A stretch of 64,000 nucleotides of DNA, from the NCBI RefSeq assembly GCF_026340675.1, contig NZ_JAPEOX010000002.1, positions 62,001 to 126,000 of the forward strand. Direction: 5' to 3'. The translations under genes and the position numbers were made by a program. The notes under the pieces were generated by a model. That model made no database searches, was not told where the DNA came from, and saw nothing but the letters and a program-made list of their open reading frames with translations. The DNA is from Streptomyces sp. NBC_01264 (lineage in GTDB: Bacteria > Actinomycetota > Actinomycetes > Streptomycetales > Streptomycetaceae). Positions 17,129 through 28,559 of the stretch are shown one piece after another. Positions within the stretch are counted from its first letter, which is position 1. Each line of letters opens with the position of its first letter.

Positions 17129-18862
17129 TCAGCTGCTGCCCCCGGCGATGGGGACTGTCCATTCGAGGCGGGTCCCGTCACCCTCCGCACCTCGCGCCGA
17201 CACGGTCAGCCGGCCGCCCAGCGCCTCCGCCCGCTCCGCCAGGTTGCGCAGACCGCTGCGCCGTCCGCCTTCCGGGAGCCCGACACCGTCGTCGGTCACC
17301 GTGACCGTCAGAACACCGTCGGCAGCTGCGACCGAGACCTCTGCGCGGCGGGCACGAGCATGCCGAGCCACGTTGCTGAGGGCCTCACTGATCACCGCCA
17401 GCACTTCATCGGCCATTGACCGTGGTACCCCGGTTTCGATCAGACCTTCCATCCGCAAGGCAGGGGCGAAACCGAGCACGGAAGCTGCCGCGTCCACAGC
17501 CTGAAAGGCCCGAAGTCTGAGTCTCGGCGCCGCACCTTGCACCTCGTGTTCGCGGAGGCCGAAGATGGTCGACCGGATGATCTTGATCGTCGTGTCGAGG
17601 TCGTCGATCACCCTCGCGAGCCGTTCGGACGCCTGCGGGTGCTCCACGAAGCCCTGGGTGCTCTGCAGGGTCATTCCTGCGGCGAAAAGCCGCTGGATCG
17701 CGAGATCGTGCAGGTCACGGGCAATGCGGTCGTGATCCTCCAGGAGACTCACCTGTTCGGCATCCCGCCTACGGTCGGCAAGCTCGAGTGCCAGCGCGGC
17801 CTGCCCCGCGAAGTGCGGCAATGCCAGGACCTCGGTAGCCGCGAACGGTGGGCGACCGCTGCGACGGGCCAGCATGAGTACGCCGCTCAGCCGCTCCTTG
17901 GTGCCCACGGTCACCGCGACGGCGGGCCCGAAGCCCTTCCACCGCTCCGGCTGCACGGTCACGCGTTCGTCGCTCGCAACGTCCGGAACCGTGATCAGCC
18001 CGTCCTGGGCGAGGGCTGCTGCGGCAAGGGTTCCCTCGCTGCTGGGCAGCACGATGCCGCGATGCGTGTCGGCTCCCTCCCCCAGGGCCAGCGAGCCGCG
18101 CAGCTCACCACTCGGGCCGACCAGATAGAAGACGCCCACGTCGGCCGCGGTGATCTCGCGGGCCCTCTCCAGCATTCCTTCGAGCACCTGGATCTCGGAG
18201 GAACCGGACAGCAGCTCGCTCGTGAAGTCGGAGCTGGCTCCCAGCCAGCGTTCCCTGAGCCGGACCGCCTCGAAGAGGCGGGCATTGTCGATGGCAATCC
18301 CGGCCGCGACGGCCAGGGTCGACAGGACGGCCTCGTCCTCGGCGTCAAAGTCCGCCCGGCCTCGTTTCTCGGTCATGTACAGGTTGCCGAACACCGCCTC
18401 ACGGACCCGGATGGGTACGCCGAGGAACGAATGCATGGGCGGGTGGTGGGGTGGGAACCCGTATGAGGCGGGATGCTGGGACAGTTTCGCCAGGCGCAGC
18501 GGCTCCGGGTGACGGATCAGCTCGCCGAGGATGCCGTGCCCGGACGGCAGATCGCCAATCTGGGCACGCAGCTCATCGCTGATGCCCACGGGGAGGAACT
18601 CCGCGAGCTTCTGATCGTCCCCGATCACGCCCAGGGCCCCGTACTCCGCGTCGACCAGCATCACTGCCGCCTCCACGATCCGTGTCAGGACCTGGGGCAG
18701 GTCGAGTTCGCGGCCGACCGACATGACCGCCTCCAGCAGGCCGTTCAGGCGGTCTCGGGTGCCGCGTACCTCGTCGATCCGCCCTTGGAGCTCATCCAGC
18801 AGCTGGTCCAGCCGCAGGCGCGGCAGCTGGCTTCGCGGGGTGTCGTGGCCATCCTCGACCAT
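17129..18862 (-). CDS. osdK: Two-GAF histidine kinase (DevS/OsdK-like)
   Basis: A 577-aa cytosolic sensor kinase. An N-terminal coiled segment (residues 15-45) precedes GAF-A (about 52-200) and GAF-B (about 218-362). The HisKA_3 dimerisation domain follows with H385 in DRIARDLHDLAIQRLF, then a HATPase domain with an N-box (EALSNVARHA) and G-box (DDGVGLPEGG, GLRNLAERAEALGG). GAF-A contains PHHPPMHSFLGVP with H140 in the region where DosS and DosT carry their haem-ligating His, so gas or redox sensing is plausible. There are no membrane helices. It lies 93 bp downstream of the DUF1918 gene and may be co-transcribed with the USP-ATPase operon. Confidence 0.92.
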   Translation of the reverse strand: MVEDGHDTPRSQLPRLRLDQLLDELQGRIDEVRGTRDRLNGLLEAVMSVGRELDLPQVLTRIVEAAVMLVDAEYGALGVIGDDQKLAEFLPVGISDELRAQIGDLPSGHGILGELIRHPEPLRLAKLSQHPASYGFPPHHPPMHSFLGVPIRVREAVFGNLYMTEKRGRADFDAEDEAVLSTLAVAAGIAIDNARLFEAVRLRERWLGASSDFTSELLSGSSEIQVLEGMLERAREITAADVGVFYLVGPSGELRGSLALGEGADTHRGIVLPSSEGTLAAAALAQDGLITVPDVASDERVTVQPERWKGFGPAVAVTVGTKERLSGVLMLARRSGRPPFAATEVLALPHFAGQAALALELADRRRDAEQVSLLEDHDRIARDLHDLAIQRLFAAGMTLQSTQGFVEHPQASERLARVIDDLDTTIKIIRSTIFGLREHEVQGAAPRLRLRAFQAVDAAASVLGFAPALRMEGLIETGVPRSMADEVLAVISEALSNVARHARARRAEVSVAAADGVLTVTVTDDGVGLPEGGRRSGLRNLAERAEALGGRLTVSARGAEGDGTRLEWTVPIAGGSS

Positions 18863-18955
18863 GGCACCTCCAGGGGCGCACGGGATCGGAAATCACATCT
18901 CCTTCCACGGTAGCCCCGCGCTGCCGCGGGTTCATTCCGGAGACTGGGGCGGTCG

Positions 18956-19210
18956 CTACCGCGCTTGGTTGGGCGCCGCCGGCTTTCCCTCGGCTTCACT
19001 CAGATGTCTGACGTGGGCGTCCGGGCCGGGGAAGTAGAGCGTGACGCGGCCGGTGTCCGACCAGCGGATGTCGTAGGGCGGAGTCCCGTCGTCATGGTGC
19101 AGGCCGACGACCTCGCCGTCACGGCCGGGCTTCCCGACCACTGGGCCTCCCACCACGACCTGGTCCCCCAGATGCGCGTGGATTCCATTTTCACTCACGT
19201 ATGCGCTCAT
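18956..19210 (-). CDS. DUF1918 domain protein
   Basis: An 84-aa protein with the DUF1918 SH3-like barrel: AHLGDQVVVGGPVVGKPGRD, GEVVGLHHDDGTPPYDIRW and GRVTLYFPGPDA. Function is unknown. Family members are frequent in actinobacterial stress clusters. Its ATG overlaps the stop of the upstream ATPase gene by four bases (ATGA), which indicates translational coupling. A short charged tail ends the protein. Confidence 0.88.
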   Translation of the reverse strand: MSAYVSENGIHAHLGDQVVVGGPVVGKPGRDGEVVGLHHDDGTPPYDIRWSDTGRVTLYFPGPDAHVRHLSEAEGKPAAPNQAR

Positions 19211-21802
19211 CGTCTTGTCTCCTTGTGGAATGCGGGTCTCGAATGTCGGGCCGCGGTGAATCCGGTGACGGCGGCGACTGCCGCGAAGCCCGTACCCGTC
19301 CAGCCGACGGGCTCGGTGTCCAGCACCGCCCGAAGGAACGGCACGTAGAGTGCGGCTGCGGCGAGCAGCACCGACGCGAGTACGGACAACGGCAGGAAGA
19401 GGTTCTGGCGGGTCAGCAGGCGCGTGCGCAAGCCCAGCACGACACCCAGCTGGCCTGCCAGGAGCGCGAGGAAGAGCACACTCTGCCAGGGCAGTCCCCA
19501 GCGCCGCGCGACGACCCCGGCACCCAGGCTCGATGCCGTGACCACGGCGGCGAGGAGGAGCAGCCGCTGCCAGGCTCCGTCACCGAGGATCTGCTGGCCC
19601 GCTGGCCGTGGGGGCCTGTGCATGGCTCCTGGCGCGACCGGCTCGGCTCCCATGGCCACACCCGTCAAGCCATGGGTGAGGAGGTTGATCCACAGGATCT
19701 GACCCGCCCGCAGCGGCAGGGCGAGTCCCAGCACGGGGCCGGCCAGCATCACGAGGATCTCCGCCGCGCCGCCGGCCAGCCCGTAGACGAGGAACCGGCG
19801 AATGTTGTCGTAGACCCGCCGGCCCTCCTCCACGGCCGCGACCACGGTCGACAGCTCATCGTCGGTGAGGACCAGGTCGGCGGCCTGCCGGGCGACCTCC
19901 GTGCCGCGCCGGCCCATGGCCACGCCGATGTCGGCCTGCCTGAGGGCGGGACCGTCATTGACTCCGTCGCCGGTCATCGCGGTGATCTGGCCGCGTGCGC
20001 GCCAGGCCTGGACGATGTCCAGCTTCTGCTGCGGCGTCGTACGGGCGAACACCCTGACGGCAGTGAGGTCGGCGACCCGTCCCGCAGCTACGTCCGGGCC
20101 GGTGGCGACGTGCTCCTCCCCGTGGTCGTCGTTCAGCAGGCCGACTCGCGTGGCGATCGCCCGTGCCGTGGCGGGATGGTCTCCCGTGATGAGCACCGGG
20201 GTGATCCCCGCCGCGCGGCAGGCAGCAAGTGTGGCGGCTGCGTGCGGCTTGGGCGGGTCGCTGATCGCTACGAGACCGAGCAGGCGCAGCCCCGATTCCA
20301 CGTCGGCCGGATGTCGCGGAACGTCGTCCCGCGTGCCCGAAGCCACCGCCAGGACCCGATAGCCGCGCGCGGCCAGCAGCGTCGCTTCCTGCCGTGCGCC
20401 GCGCAGCAGATCGGCTCTCTCGCCGAGAATGGCCGCGTCCAGCACCACCTCCGGCGCGCCTTTCAGGCAGACGAGGACCTGGCCCGACGGCGTCGTGTGC
20501 AGGGTGGTCATCCGCTTGCGCACACTGTCGAACGGCGCCTCGTCCGTTCTGGCACGCCCACGCTGCAGGCTGGCCTGGTCCGCGCAGCCTGCTCCTGGCG
20601 GCCGCCGCCAGGAGCGCGGCTTCCATGGGGTCTCCGACGGCGGTCCAGCGATTCTCGTCATCCGAGGAATCCTGGGGCGGCCGCAGCCCCGCGTCATTGC
20701 AGAGGGCCGTCACGGTCAGCAGCTCGCGGACGGGATCGAGTTCGTCGGCGGTCGGCCGTCCGCCTTCGAACAGGATGTCGCCTTCCGGCTCGTACCCGAC
20801 ACCGAAGAAGTCGAACGTGCCGCGTGGCGTCCACACGTGCTGGACCACCATGCGCCCCTCGGTGAGGGTGCCGGTCTTGTCCGTGGCCAGGACAGTCACC
20901 GAGCCCAACGTCTCCACAGCCGGAAGCCGCCTCACCAGAGCGTGCCGGTCCGCCATCCGCCGCGCACCCAGCGCCAGGGCCAAGGTGACCACCGCCGGAA
21001 GGGATTCGGGCACGGCCGCCACCGCGAGGCTGATCGCCGTCACGGCCATCGTGGCGACCGAAAACCCGCGAGCGAGGCCGAGCACAAACACGACCAGGCA
21101 AAGGGCCAGGGTCACGCCGGCCAGGACACGGCCGAGGGCTCCGAGGCGGCGTTGCAAGGGAGTCGGCTCGCGTCGGCCGTCGAGGAGTGCGGCGATGCGG
21201 CCGAGCGCGCTGCCGGCTCCCGTGGCCGTCACCGTTGCCACGCCTCGTCCTCGTACCACCACGGTCCCGGCGCTCAACCGGGCGCCGGGATCCTTGTCCA
21301 CGGCCACCGATTCACCGGTCAGCATGGACTCGTCGACCAACAGGACGGACGCTTCGGTGAGTTCGGCATCGGCGGCGACGATGTCACCCTCCCCGAGGAG
21401 CAGTACGTCGCCGGGAACGACCTCCGCGGCGGGGACTTCCCGCGGGGTGGAGTCACGGAGCACCCGGGCATTCGGGGCGGACAAGGCCGACAGAGCGGCC
21501 ACTGCGTTGTCGGCCCGGACCTCCTGCACGACACCGACTGCGGTGTTCACCACGATCACAAGCGCGATCACCACCGCATCGGCGTGGTCGCCGATCACCA
21601 GGGTCAGTACGACGGCCCCCAGCAGGACCATGATCAGCGCATCCTTCAGCTGCGCCACCACCCTGGCGTACAGTGGCACGGCCTTGCCAGCCGCCACCTC
21701 GTTGCGGCCGTGCTCCGCGAGCCGCCGGGCCGCCTCCGGCTCCGTCAGGCCCCTCTGGTGCGCTGCGGGGGCGGACTTCTGCTGTGCGGCGTGCGTCGTC
21801 AC
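19207..21802 (-). pseudogene. P-type cation ATPase (P2 class), frameshifted
   Basis: Two overlapping frames make up one 865-residue ATPase. The first (start 21802) has the N-terminal domain, LTGES (162-165), PESLP (265-269) in helix 4 and the phosphorylation site D308-KTGT. The second frame (to 19207) has [21 protein letters not shown] and the C-terminal helices with WINLLTHGLTGVAMG. The switch lies near 20590-20606, in a GC-rich run. This is a recent mutation or a sequencing error, because both halves are otherwise well conserved. Ca2+-type pumps of this class belong to dormancy regulons (CtpF in Mycobacterium). It is 7 bp after a USP gene and overlaps the DUF1918 gene. Confidence 0.85.
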
Positions 21803-21809
21803 GGCGTTT

Positions 21810-22670
21810 TCACCTGACGGGGACCGTGATCACCGGGCAGTGGGCCCGGTGCAGCAGCCCGTGGACGACCGACCCGAGCCGCATGCCCGTGTAACCACCC
21901 CTGCCTCGACGGCCCACAACCACCGCCAGGGCATGCTCGGCGGCACCGGCGAGCTCCTCCACCGGATGTCCGGTCAGCACCTCGTGCGTCAGCGTGATGT
22001 CCGGGTACTTCTGTGACCAGCCGGCCGTCGTCTCGGACAACATCCGGCGCTGCGCCTGCACAGCGGCCTCCTCGTCGTGGAACGGGAAGACCGGCGGCTG
22101 CCACACCGAGACGGCACGTAGCGCGGCTCCTCTGAGATCCGCTTCTTCGAGAGCCAGTGCCAGCGCCGCCTTCGACGATTCGCTGCCGTCGATGCCCACC
22201 ACGAGGTACGGCGGCTGCTGCGTGACGTGCTCGGCGTCTCCCACGACCACGACCGGGCAATGCGCCTGGGCCGTGACGGGGACGACCAAGGAGCCAGCAC
22301 TGAAGAACTCCGAGGTGCGACTCAGGTGGCGGGAGCCGAGCACGATGATGCGCGCGTGGCTGGACAGTCGGCCAATCGTCGGAGCGGGGAACCCCTCGAC
22401 CAGATCCACGACCGGTTCGACCTCGGGGTGGCGCTCCCGGCTCCAGGCCGCAGCGGCGCCGAGGGCGTCCGAGGCGGCCTGATGCAGGGCGATGTTGCGG
22501 GGGGTGTCGTCGACGTGCTGCGTGTCGTGCCGCGGGGGTACGGCAGAAACGAGCCGCAACCCGCACCGACGCCGTCGGGCCTCGTCCACCGCCCAGGCCA
22601 GGGGCAGGTGACAGTCCCTGGCCGGGTCGATGCCGACGACGATCTCGTGGCGTTCGCCCAGGTCCGTCAC
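21810..22670 (-). CDS. Universal stress protein, two Usp domains
   Basis: A 286-aa tandem Usp protein. Domain 1 (residues about 8-145) has a degenerate nucleotide loop ([18 protein letters not shown]). Domain 2 (about 152-286) keeps the ATP-binding pattern G-x2-G-x9-G-S in [18 protein letters not shown]. The GTG start at 22670 overlaps the stop of the upstream USP gene (GTGA), so the two are translationally coupled. It is followed 7 bp later by the P-type ATPase. In Mycobacterium such proteins (Rv2623) bind ATP and slow growth under hypoxia. Confidence 0.9.
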   Translation of the reverse strand: MTDLGERHEIVVGIDPARDCHLPLAWAVDEARRRRCGLRLVSAVPPRHDTQHVDDTPRNIALHQAASDALGAAAAWSRERHPEVEPVVDLVEGFPAPTIGRLSSHARIIVLGSRHLSRTSEFFSAGSLVVPVTAQAHCPVVVVGDAEHVTQQPPYLVVGIDGSESSKAALALALEEADLRGAALRAVSVWQPPVFPFHDEEAAVQAQRRMLSETTAGWSQKYPDITLTHEVLTGHPVEELAGAAEHALAVVVGRRGRGGYTGMRLGSVVHGLLHRAHCPVITVPVR

Positions 22671-23569
22671 GACTCGCTCCCGTGCTCGTGGTTGTGGCGC
22701 GGGATGAGCTGCACGGGGCAGTGAGCGTGGTGGATCAGGCTGTGCGTTGCCCGACCGAGGGTGGGTCCGAGGTAGCCGGGTGCCCGCCGGCCGCCCATGA
22801 CCAGCAGGTCCGCGCCACGGGATGCCTCGACCAGGACGCTGGCCACGGACACGCTCTTCTCGGCGTCCACCTGCACGGTGAGGTCCGGGAACTCCTCGCG
22901 GATCTGATCCCCTACGGCCGTCAGGTGATGGGCGTGCTCGCCTGCGATCTGGTCCACGTCGTCGAGCATGGTCGCGACGTTGCCGACGGACTGCAGGATG
23001 TTCCACACGTGCAGCAGCCGCAGCGAGCCCTTGCGGAGCTCGGCCTCGCGTGCGGCGTACCGTGCGGATTCGAGGTCGTGCTCGTCGCGGACGGCAGCCA
23101 GTACCGCACCCATTTCGGCGCCGTTGCCGATGCCTCTGACGATGATGACTGGCGTCTTCGCACCTGCGGCGACCTTCAGTCCGACCGAGCCGAGCATGAG
23201 TGAGCTGAATCCGCCCGCGCCGCGGTTGCCGACCACGATGGTGCCGTAGAGGCCTGCGGACCGGTGGAGGCTCGGGACGGGTGCGCTGCGGCTGAACTCG
23301 GTGTTGACCTGCAGGCTGGGAAACTGTTCCGTCACCGCGATGGCGGTGGCGTCCAGCAGTTCACGGCCCGCCTGGCGGACCTGCTCGATGGTCTCCACCG
23401 ACGCGTAGAGGGCTCGACCGTCCGTATCTGCCCCGTACACGATGTGCAGCGGACGCTCGCGGCGCGTGGCCTCGGCAGCCGCCCAGAGCGCTGCCTGGCG
23501 AGCCGGCTCGGAGCCGTCGACACCCACGATGACGGAGCCGAATTCGGGGCTGCTCGTGGTGCTGTTCAT
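22667..23569 (-). CDS. Universal stress protein, two Usp domains
   Basis: A 300-aa tandem Usp protein. Domain 1 opens with SVIVGVDGSEPARQAALWAA and has an intact ATP loop, VGNRGAGGFSSLMLGSVG. Domain 2 (VMGGRRAPGYLGPTLGRA) deviates from the pattern. So the intact loop is in domain 1 here and in domain 2 in its downstream partner. The start at 23569 follows AAGGAGG. It is the first gene of a minus-strand operon running through the second USP, the ATPase, DUF1918 and possibly the kinase. The operator cluster at 23659-23742 lies upstream, shared with the divergent CBS-BON gene. Confidence 0.92.
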   Translation of the reverse strand: MNSTTSSPEFGSVIVGVDGSEPARQAALWAAAEATRRERPLHIVYGADTDGRALYASVETIEQVRQAGRELLDATAIAVTEQFPSLQVNTEFSRSAPVPSLHRSAGLYGTIVVGNRGAGGFSSLMLGSVGLKVAAGAKTPVIIVRGIGNGAEMGAVLAAVRDEHDLESARYAAREAELRKGSLRLLHVWNILQSVGNVATMLDDVDQIAGEHAHHLTAVGDQIREEFPDLTVQVDAEKSVSVASVLVEASRGADLLVMGGRRAPGYLGPTLGRATHSLIHHAHCPVQLIPRHNHEHGSES

Positions 23570-23658
23570 GGTTCCTCCTTGCAGAGCCGCCAGGGGTCCG
23601 GCTCTCAGGTTGACACCGCGGACGCTCACACCCGGAGGGCCGCTCAGGCCCCCGACAG

Positions 23659-23742
23659 GGGCCGAAGGTCCCTGTTCATTCACTACGGCGTCCGCAGGTG
23701 TGGCGCGGGTCCGGTCGGACCCGGATCCGGACCATTCGGCCC
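23659..23742. promoter_or_regulatory. Cluster of three island operators
   Basis: GGGCC-GAA-GGTCC at 23659-23671 (three-base spacer), GGTCC-GGTC-GGACC at 23708-23721 (perfect palindrome) and GGACC-ATTC-GGCCC at 23729-23742. The last two start 21 bp apart, about two helical turns. They lie between the divergent USP and CBS-BON genes, so they could control both. Confidence 0.55.
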
Positions 23743-23845
23743 TCCTCCTCTCATGGGAGCCGGCGGATCGTGGGTTCTGAAGCGACTCCGACCGTCACGT
23801 CCGCGTGGGATCGCTGTAATCGCTGCACCGGCAGGAGGTGTCTCC

Positions 23846-24541
23846 ATGAAACACATCAAGGTGGGAGACCTGATGACCGACGAGGTCGTCTCGGTCGTCA
23901 CCTCCACTTCCTTCAAGGATGTCGCCAAGCTGCTCGCACAGCACGACATCAGCGGACTGCCGGTCCTCGATAGCGAGGATCGCGTGCTGGGTGTCGTCTC
24001 CGAGAGTGACCTCATCGGCCGAGAAGCCGCAGATCATCCACTGGTGAGCGATGCGCCTGATGCCGGCCGAGGGGCCGCCACGTTCCCATCCGAGGTGATC
24101 TTCACTGCCGGTGAGGTCATGTCTGCGCCGGCGGTCACGGTTCACGCGGACGAGACCGCGACGGGAGCCGCCCGCTTGATGGCTCGCAGAGGCGTCGAGC
24201 GACTGCCGGTCGTGGATGACGAGGACCGCCTCGTCGGCATCGTCACCCGGCGTGACCTGCTCAGGCTCTTCCTGCGACCCGACGCGGAGATTCGACGCCG
24301 CGTGGTCGAGGACGTACTCACGGACACCATGGGGCTGGACGAGGACACGGTCACCGTCCACGTGGTCGACGGCATCGTCACGCTCGAGGGCAGGCTGGGA
24401 GGACGGAGCCAGATTCCGGTTCTGACAGGACTCATCAGCCAGCTCGATGGCGTGGTCGCCGTCGTCCCCCGCCTGACGGCTCGCGTCGACGACTCCCTGC
24501 TCGCTCCACCGCACCGGAGCGCCTATGGGATGCCCTGGTGA
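23846..24541 (+). CDS. CBS-BON protein
   Basis: A 231-aa paralogue. CBS1 begins VGDLMTDEVVSV and ends VLGVVSESDLIG. An inserted linker of about 30 residues follows. CBS2 runs AGEVMSAPAVTV to VGIVTRRDLLRLFLR. BON is at the C-terminus (VTVHVVDGIVTLEGRLGG). The start ATG follows GGAGG by eight bases. The frame opens far upstream at 23264, but only this start has a site. Divergent from the USP operon and downstream of the operator cluster. Confidence 0.9.
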   Translation: MKHIKVGDLMTDEVVSVVTSTSFKDVAKLLAQHDISGLPVLDSEDRVLGVVSESDLIGREAADHPLVSDAPDAGRGAATFPSEVIFTAGEVMSAPAVTVHADETATGAARLMARRGVERLPVVDDEDRLVGIVTRRDLLRLFLRPDAEIRRRVVEDVLTDTMGLDEDTVTVHVVDGIVTLEGRLGGRSQIPVLTGLISQLDGVVAVVPRLTARVDDSLLAPPHRSAYGMPW

Positions 24542-24661
24542 CAGCCACGGCCGTCGTGGGCCGTCCGGGGGACACCTGGACACCGCGCGCCGCGTTTGCC
24601 GCCGTCACCAAGCGTGACGTTGTCTCCTTGAAGATTCCAAGGCAAGGACAAGGACCCGGCC

Positions 24662-26452
<1,791 letters not shown>

Positions 26453-26477
26453 CCAGCTCTCGAAAGAAGGCAGCACG

Positions 26478-27557
26478 ATGAGCGGCACTACCCCGCAGCA
26501 CGAGGGACGAGCCCCTACCGCAGCACGCAAGAGCGGGCGAAGGAAGACACCGGCCGGCGCCGCCCGCGGCGCTCCCGACAGGCATCCGGCACTCGGAGAT
26601 CACCTGTCCCTGCTCCGCCGGATGCTCGCCATCCGCCGCTTCGAGGAACGGTGCGTCGAGTTGTACAGCGGCGCGAGGATCCGAGGATTCGTCCACCTCT
26701 GCATCGGAGAGGAAGCCGTCGCCGTAGGCGTCAACCAGGCCCTGCTCGAGGAGGACGCGGTGGTGTCCACTTATCGCGAGCACGGGCACGCCCTGGCCCG
26801 CGGAGTTCCCGCCGACGCCGTGATGGCCGAGATGTACGGCAAAGCCACCGGCTGCAGCCACGGGCGCGGCGGCTCCATGCACCTGTTCGACGCCACACGC
26901 CGCTTCTACGGGGGCAACGCGATCGTGGCCGGCGGACTTCCTCTGGCGGCCGGGCTCGCACTCGCCGACCGGATGCGCGGCAGCACCCGCGTCACCTGCT
27001 GCTTCTTCGGGGACGGCGCCTTCGCCGAAGGCGAGTTCCACGAGACCGCCAACCTCGCGGCCCTGTGGCGGCTGCCCCTGCTGCTGGTCTGCGAGAACAA
27101 CCTGTACGCCATGGGCACCAGCCTGGCCCGGGAGCACGCGCAGACCAACCTCGCCATGCGCGCCGCTTCGTACGGAATGCCCGCCTGGACCGTCGACGGC
27201 ATGGACGTGCTCGCCGTCGAAGCCGCCGCCCTACGGGCGACGGAGTCCGTGCGCGCGGGCAACGGACCGCACTTCCTGGAGGCGCAGACCTACCGGTTCC
27301 GCGCCCACTCCATGTACGACCCGGACCGGTACCGGGCCAAGTCCGAGATCGAGGAATGGAAGGGACGCGACCCCCTCAAGGGGCTGGCCGACCTGATGCG
27401 TTCGGAAGGAGAGCTCGACGACCGGGTGATGGAAGAACTCGAAAGCGAAGTGCTCGACGAGATCGACACGGCCGTACAGCGGGCCGAGGAAGCCCCCTCC
27501 GAGCCGGTCACGGACCTGCTCTGCTTCGTCACGAGCTCATCCGGGAGCACGCCATGA
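26478..27557 (+). CDS. pdhA: Pyruvate (or acetoin) dehydrogenase E1 alpha subunit
   Basis: A 359-aa thiamine diphosphate enzyme subunit. After a 35-residue basic tail come [34 protein letters not shown] and the thiamine-binding motif [24 protein letters not shown] (GDG...N). The phosphorylation-loop-like [15 protein letters not shown] is also present. It decarboxylates a 2-oxo acid and transfers the acyl group to the E2 lipoyl arm. Similarity fits pyruvate or acetoin dehydrogenases and does not decide between them. Its stop overlaps the E1 beta start (ATGA). Confidence 0.9.
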   Translation: MSGTTPQHEGRAPTAARKSGRRKTPAGAARGAPDRHPALGDHLSLLRRMLAIRRFEERCVELYSGARIRGFVHLCIGEEAVAVGVNQALLEEDAVVSTYREHGHALARGVPADAVMAEMYGKATGCSHGRGGSMHLFDATRRFYGGNAIVAGGLPLAAGLALADRMRGSTRVTCCFFGDGAFAEGEFHETANLAALWRLPLLLVCENNLYAMGTSLAREHAQTNLAMRAASYGMPAWTVDGMDVLAVEAAALRATESVRAGNGPHFLEAQTYRFRAHSMYDPDRYRAKSEIEEWKGRDPLKGLADLMRSEGELDDRVMEELESEVLDEIDTAVQRAEEAPSEPVTDLLCFVTSSSGSTP

Positions 27558-28558
27558 ACACACGGAATCCATCCGCCGTCACTCCCCGGCCGACCACCTA
27601 CCGTGAGGCTCTCCGTGAGGGGCTGCGCGAGGCCCTGCAACAGGACGAGCGGGTCTTCCTCATGGGCGAGGACGTGGGCCGGTACGGCGGGTGCTTCGGC
27701 GTCAGTCTGGGACTGCTCGAAGAGTTCGGGCCCGACCGCATCCGCGACACTCCGCTGTCCGAATCCGGCTTCGTCGGCGCGGGCATCGGCGCCGCGATCG
27801 GTGGGATGCGGCCCGTGGTCGAGATCATGACCGTGAATTTCAGTCTTCTGGCACTGGACCAGATCCTCAACAACGCGGCCACGCTGCTCCACATGTCGGG
27901 CGGGCAGCTGAGCGTGCCCGTGGTGATCCGCATGACGACGGGAGCAGGCCGGCAGCTCGGCGCCCAGCACTCCCACAGCCTTGAGGGCTGGTACGCGCAC
28001 ATCCCCGGTATCCGGGTGCTGGCCCCTGCGACGGTCGACGACGCGCGGCACATGCTCGCCGCCGCCCTCGCCGACCCGGATCCGGTACTGATCTTCGAAC
28101 ACGGCGGTCTGTACAACACGGAGGGCTCCCTTGACGGGACCGTCGAAGCCGTCGACCTCGACACCGCGGCCGTACGCCGGTCCGGTACGGACGTCTCCGT
28201 GATCACCTACGGCGGCTCCCTGCCGAAGGCGATGGCGGCCGCGGAAACCCTTGCCGGGGAGGGCATCAGCGCGGAGGTCGTGGATCTGCGCTCCCTGCGC
28301 CCGCTCGACGATGCGACGGTGATGGCGTCCGTCGGCCGCACGCATCGAGCGGTGATCGTCGACGAGGCCTGGCGCAGCGGCAGTCTGGCCGCGGAAATCT
28401 CCTCCCGCATCACCGAGCAGGCGTTCTACGAACTCGACGCCCCCGTTCAGCGCGTGTGCAGCGCGGAGGTGCCCATTCCCTACGCACGACAGCTCGAAGA
28501 GGCGGCGCTGCCCCAGCCCGCGACCATCGTGGACGCCGTCCGCCGGACGGTGAGCTGA
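27554..28558 (+). CDS. pdhB: Pyruvate (or acetoin) dehydrogenase E1 beta subunit
   Basis: A 334-aa partner of E1 alpha. Hallmarks are [69 protein letters not shown], and the C-terminal transketolase domain [14 protein letters not shown] through [10 protein letters not shown] to VDEAWRSG. The ATG at 27554 shares four bases with the previous stop. The E2 gene starts one base after its own stop, so the three subunits are tightly coupled. Confidence 0.92.
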   Translation: MNTRNPSAVTPRPTTYREALREGLREALQQDERVFLMGEDVGRYGGCFGVSLGLLEEFGPDRIRDTPLSESGFVGAGIGAAIGGMRPVVEIMTVNFSLLALDQILNNAATLLHMSGGQLSVPVVIRMTTGAGRQLGAQHSHSLEGWYAHIPGIRVLAPATVDDARHMLAAALADPDPVLIFEHGGLYNTEGSLDGTVEAVDLDTAAVRRSGTDVSVITYGGSLPKAMAAAETLAGEGISAEVVDLRSLRPLDDATVMASVGRTHRAVIVDEAWRSGSLAAEISSRITEQAFYELDAPVQRVCSAEVPIPYARQLEEAALPQPATIVDAVRRTVS

Positions 28559-28559
28559 C

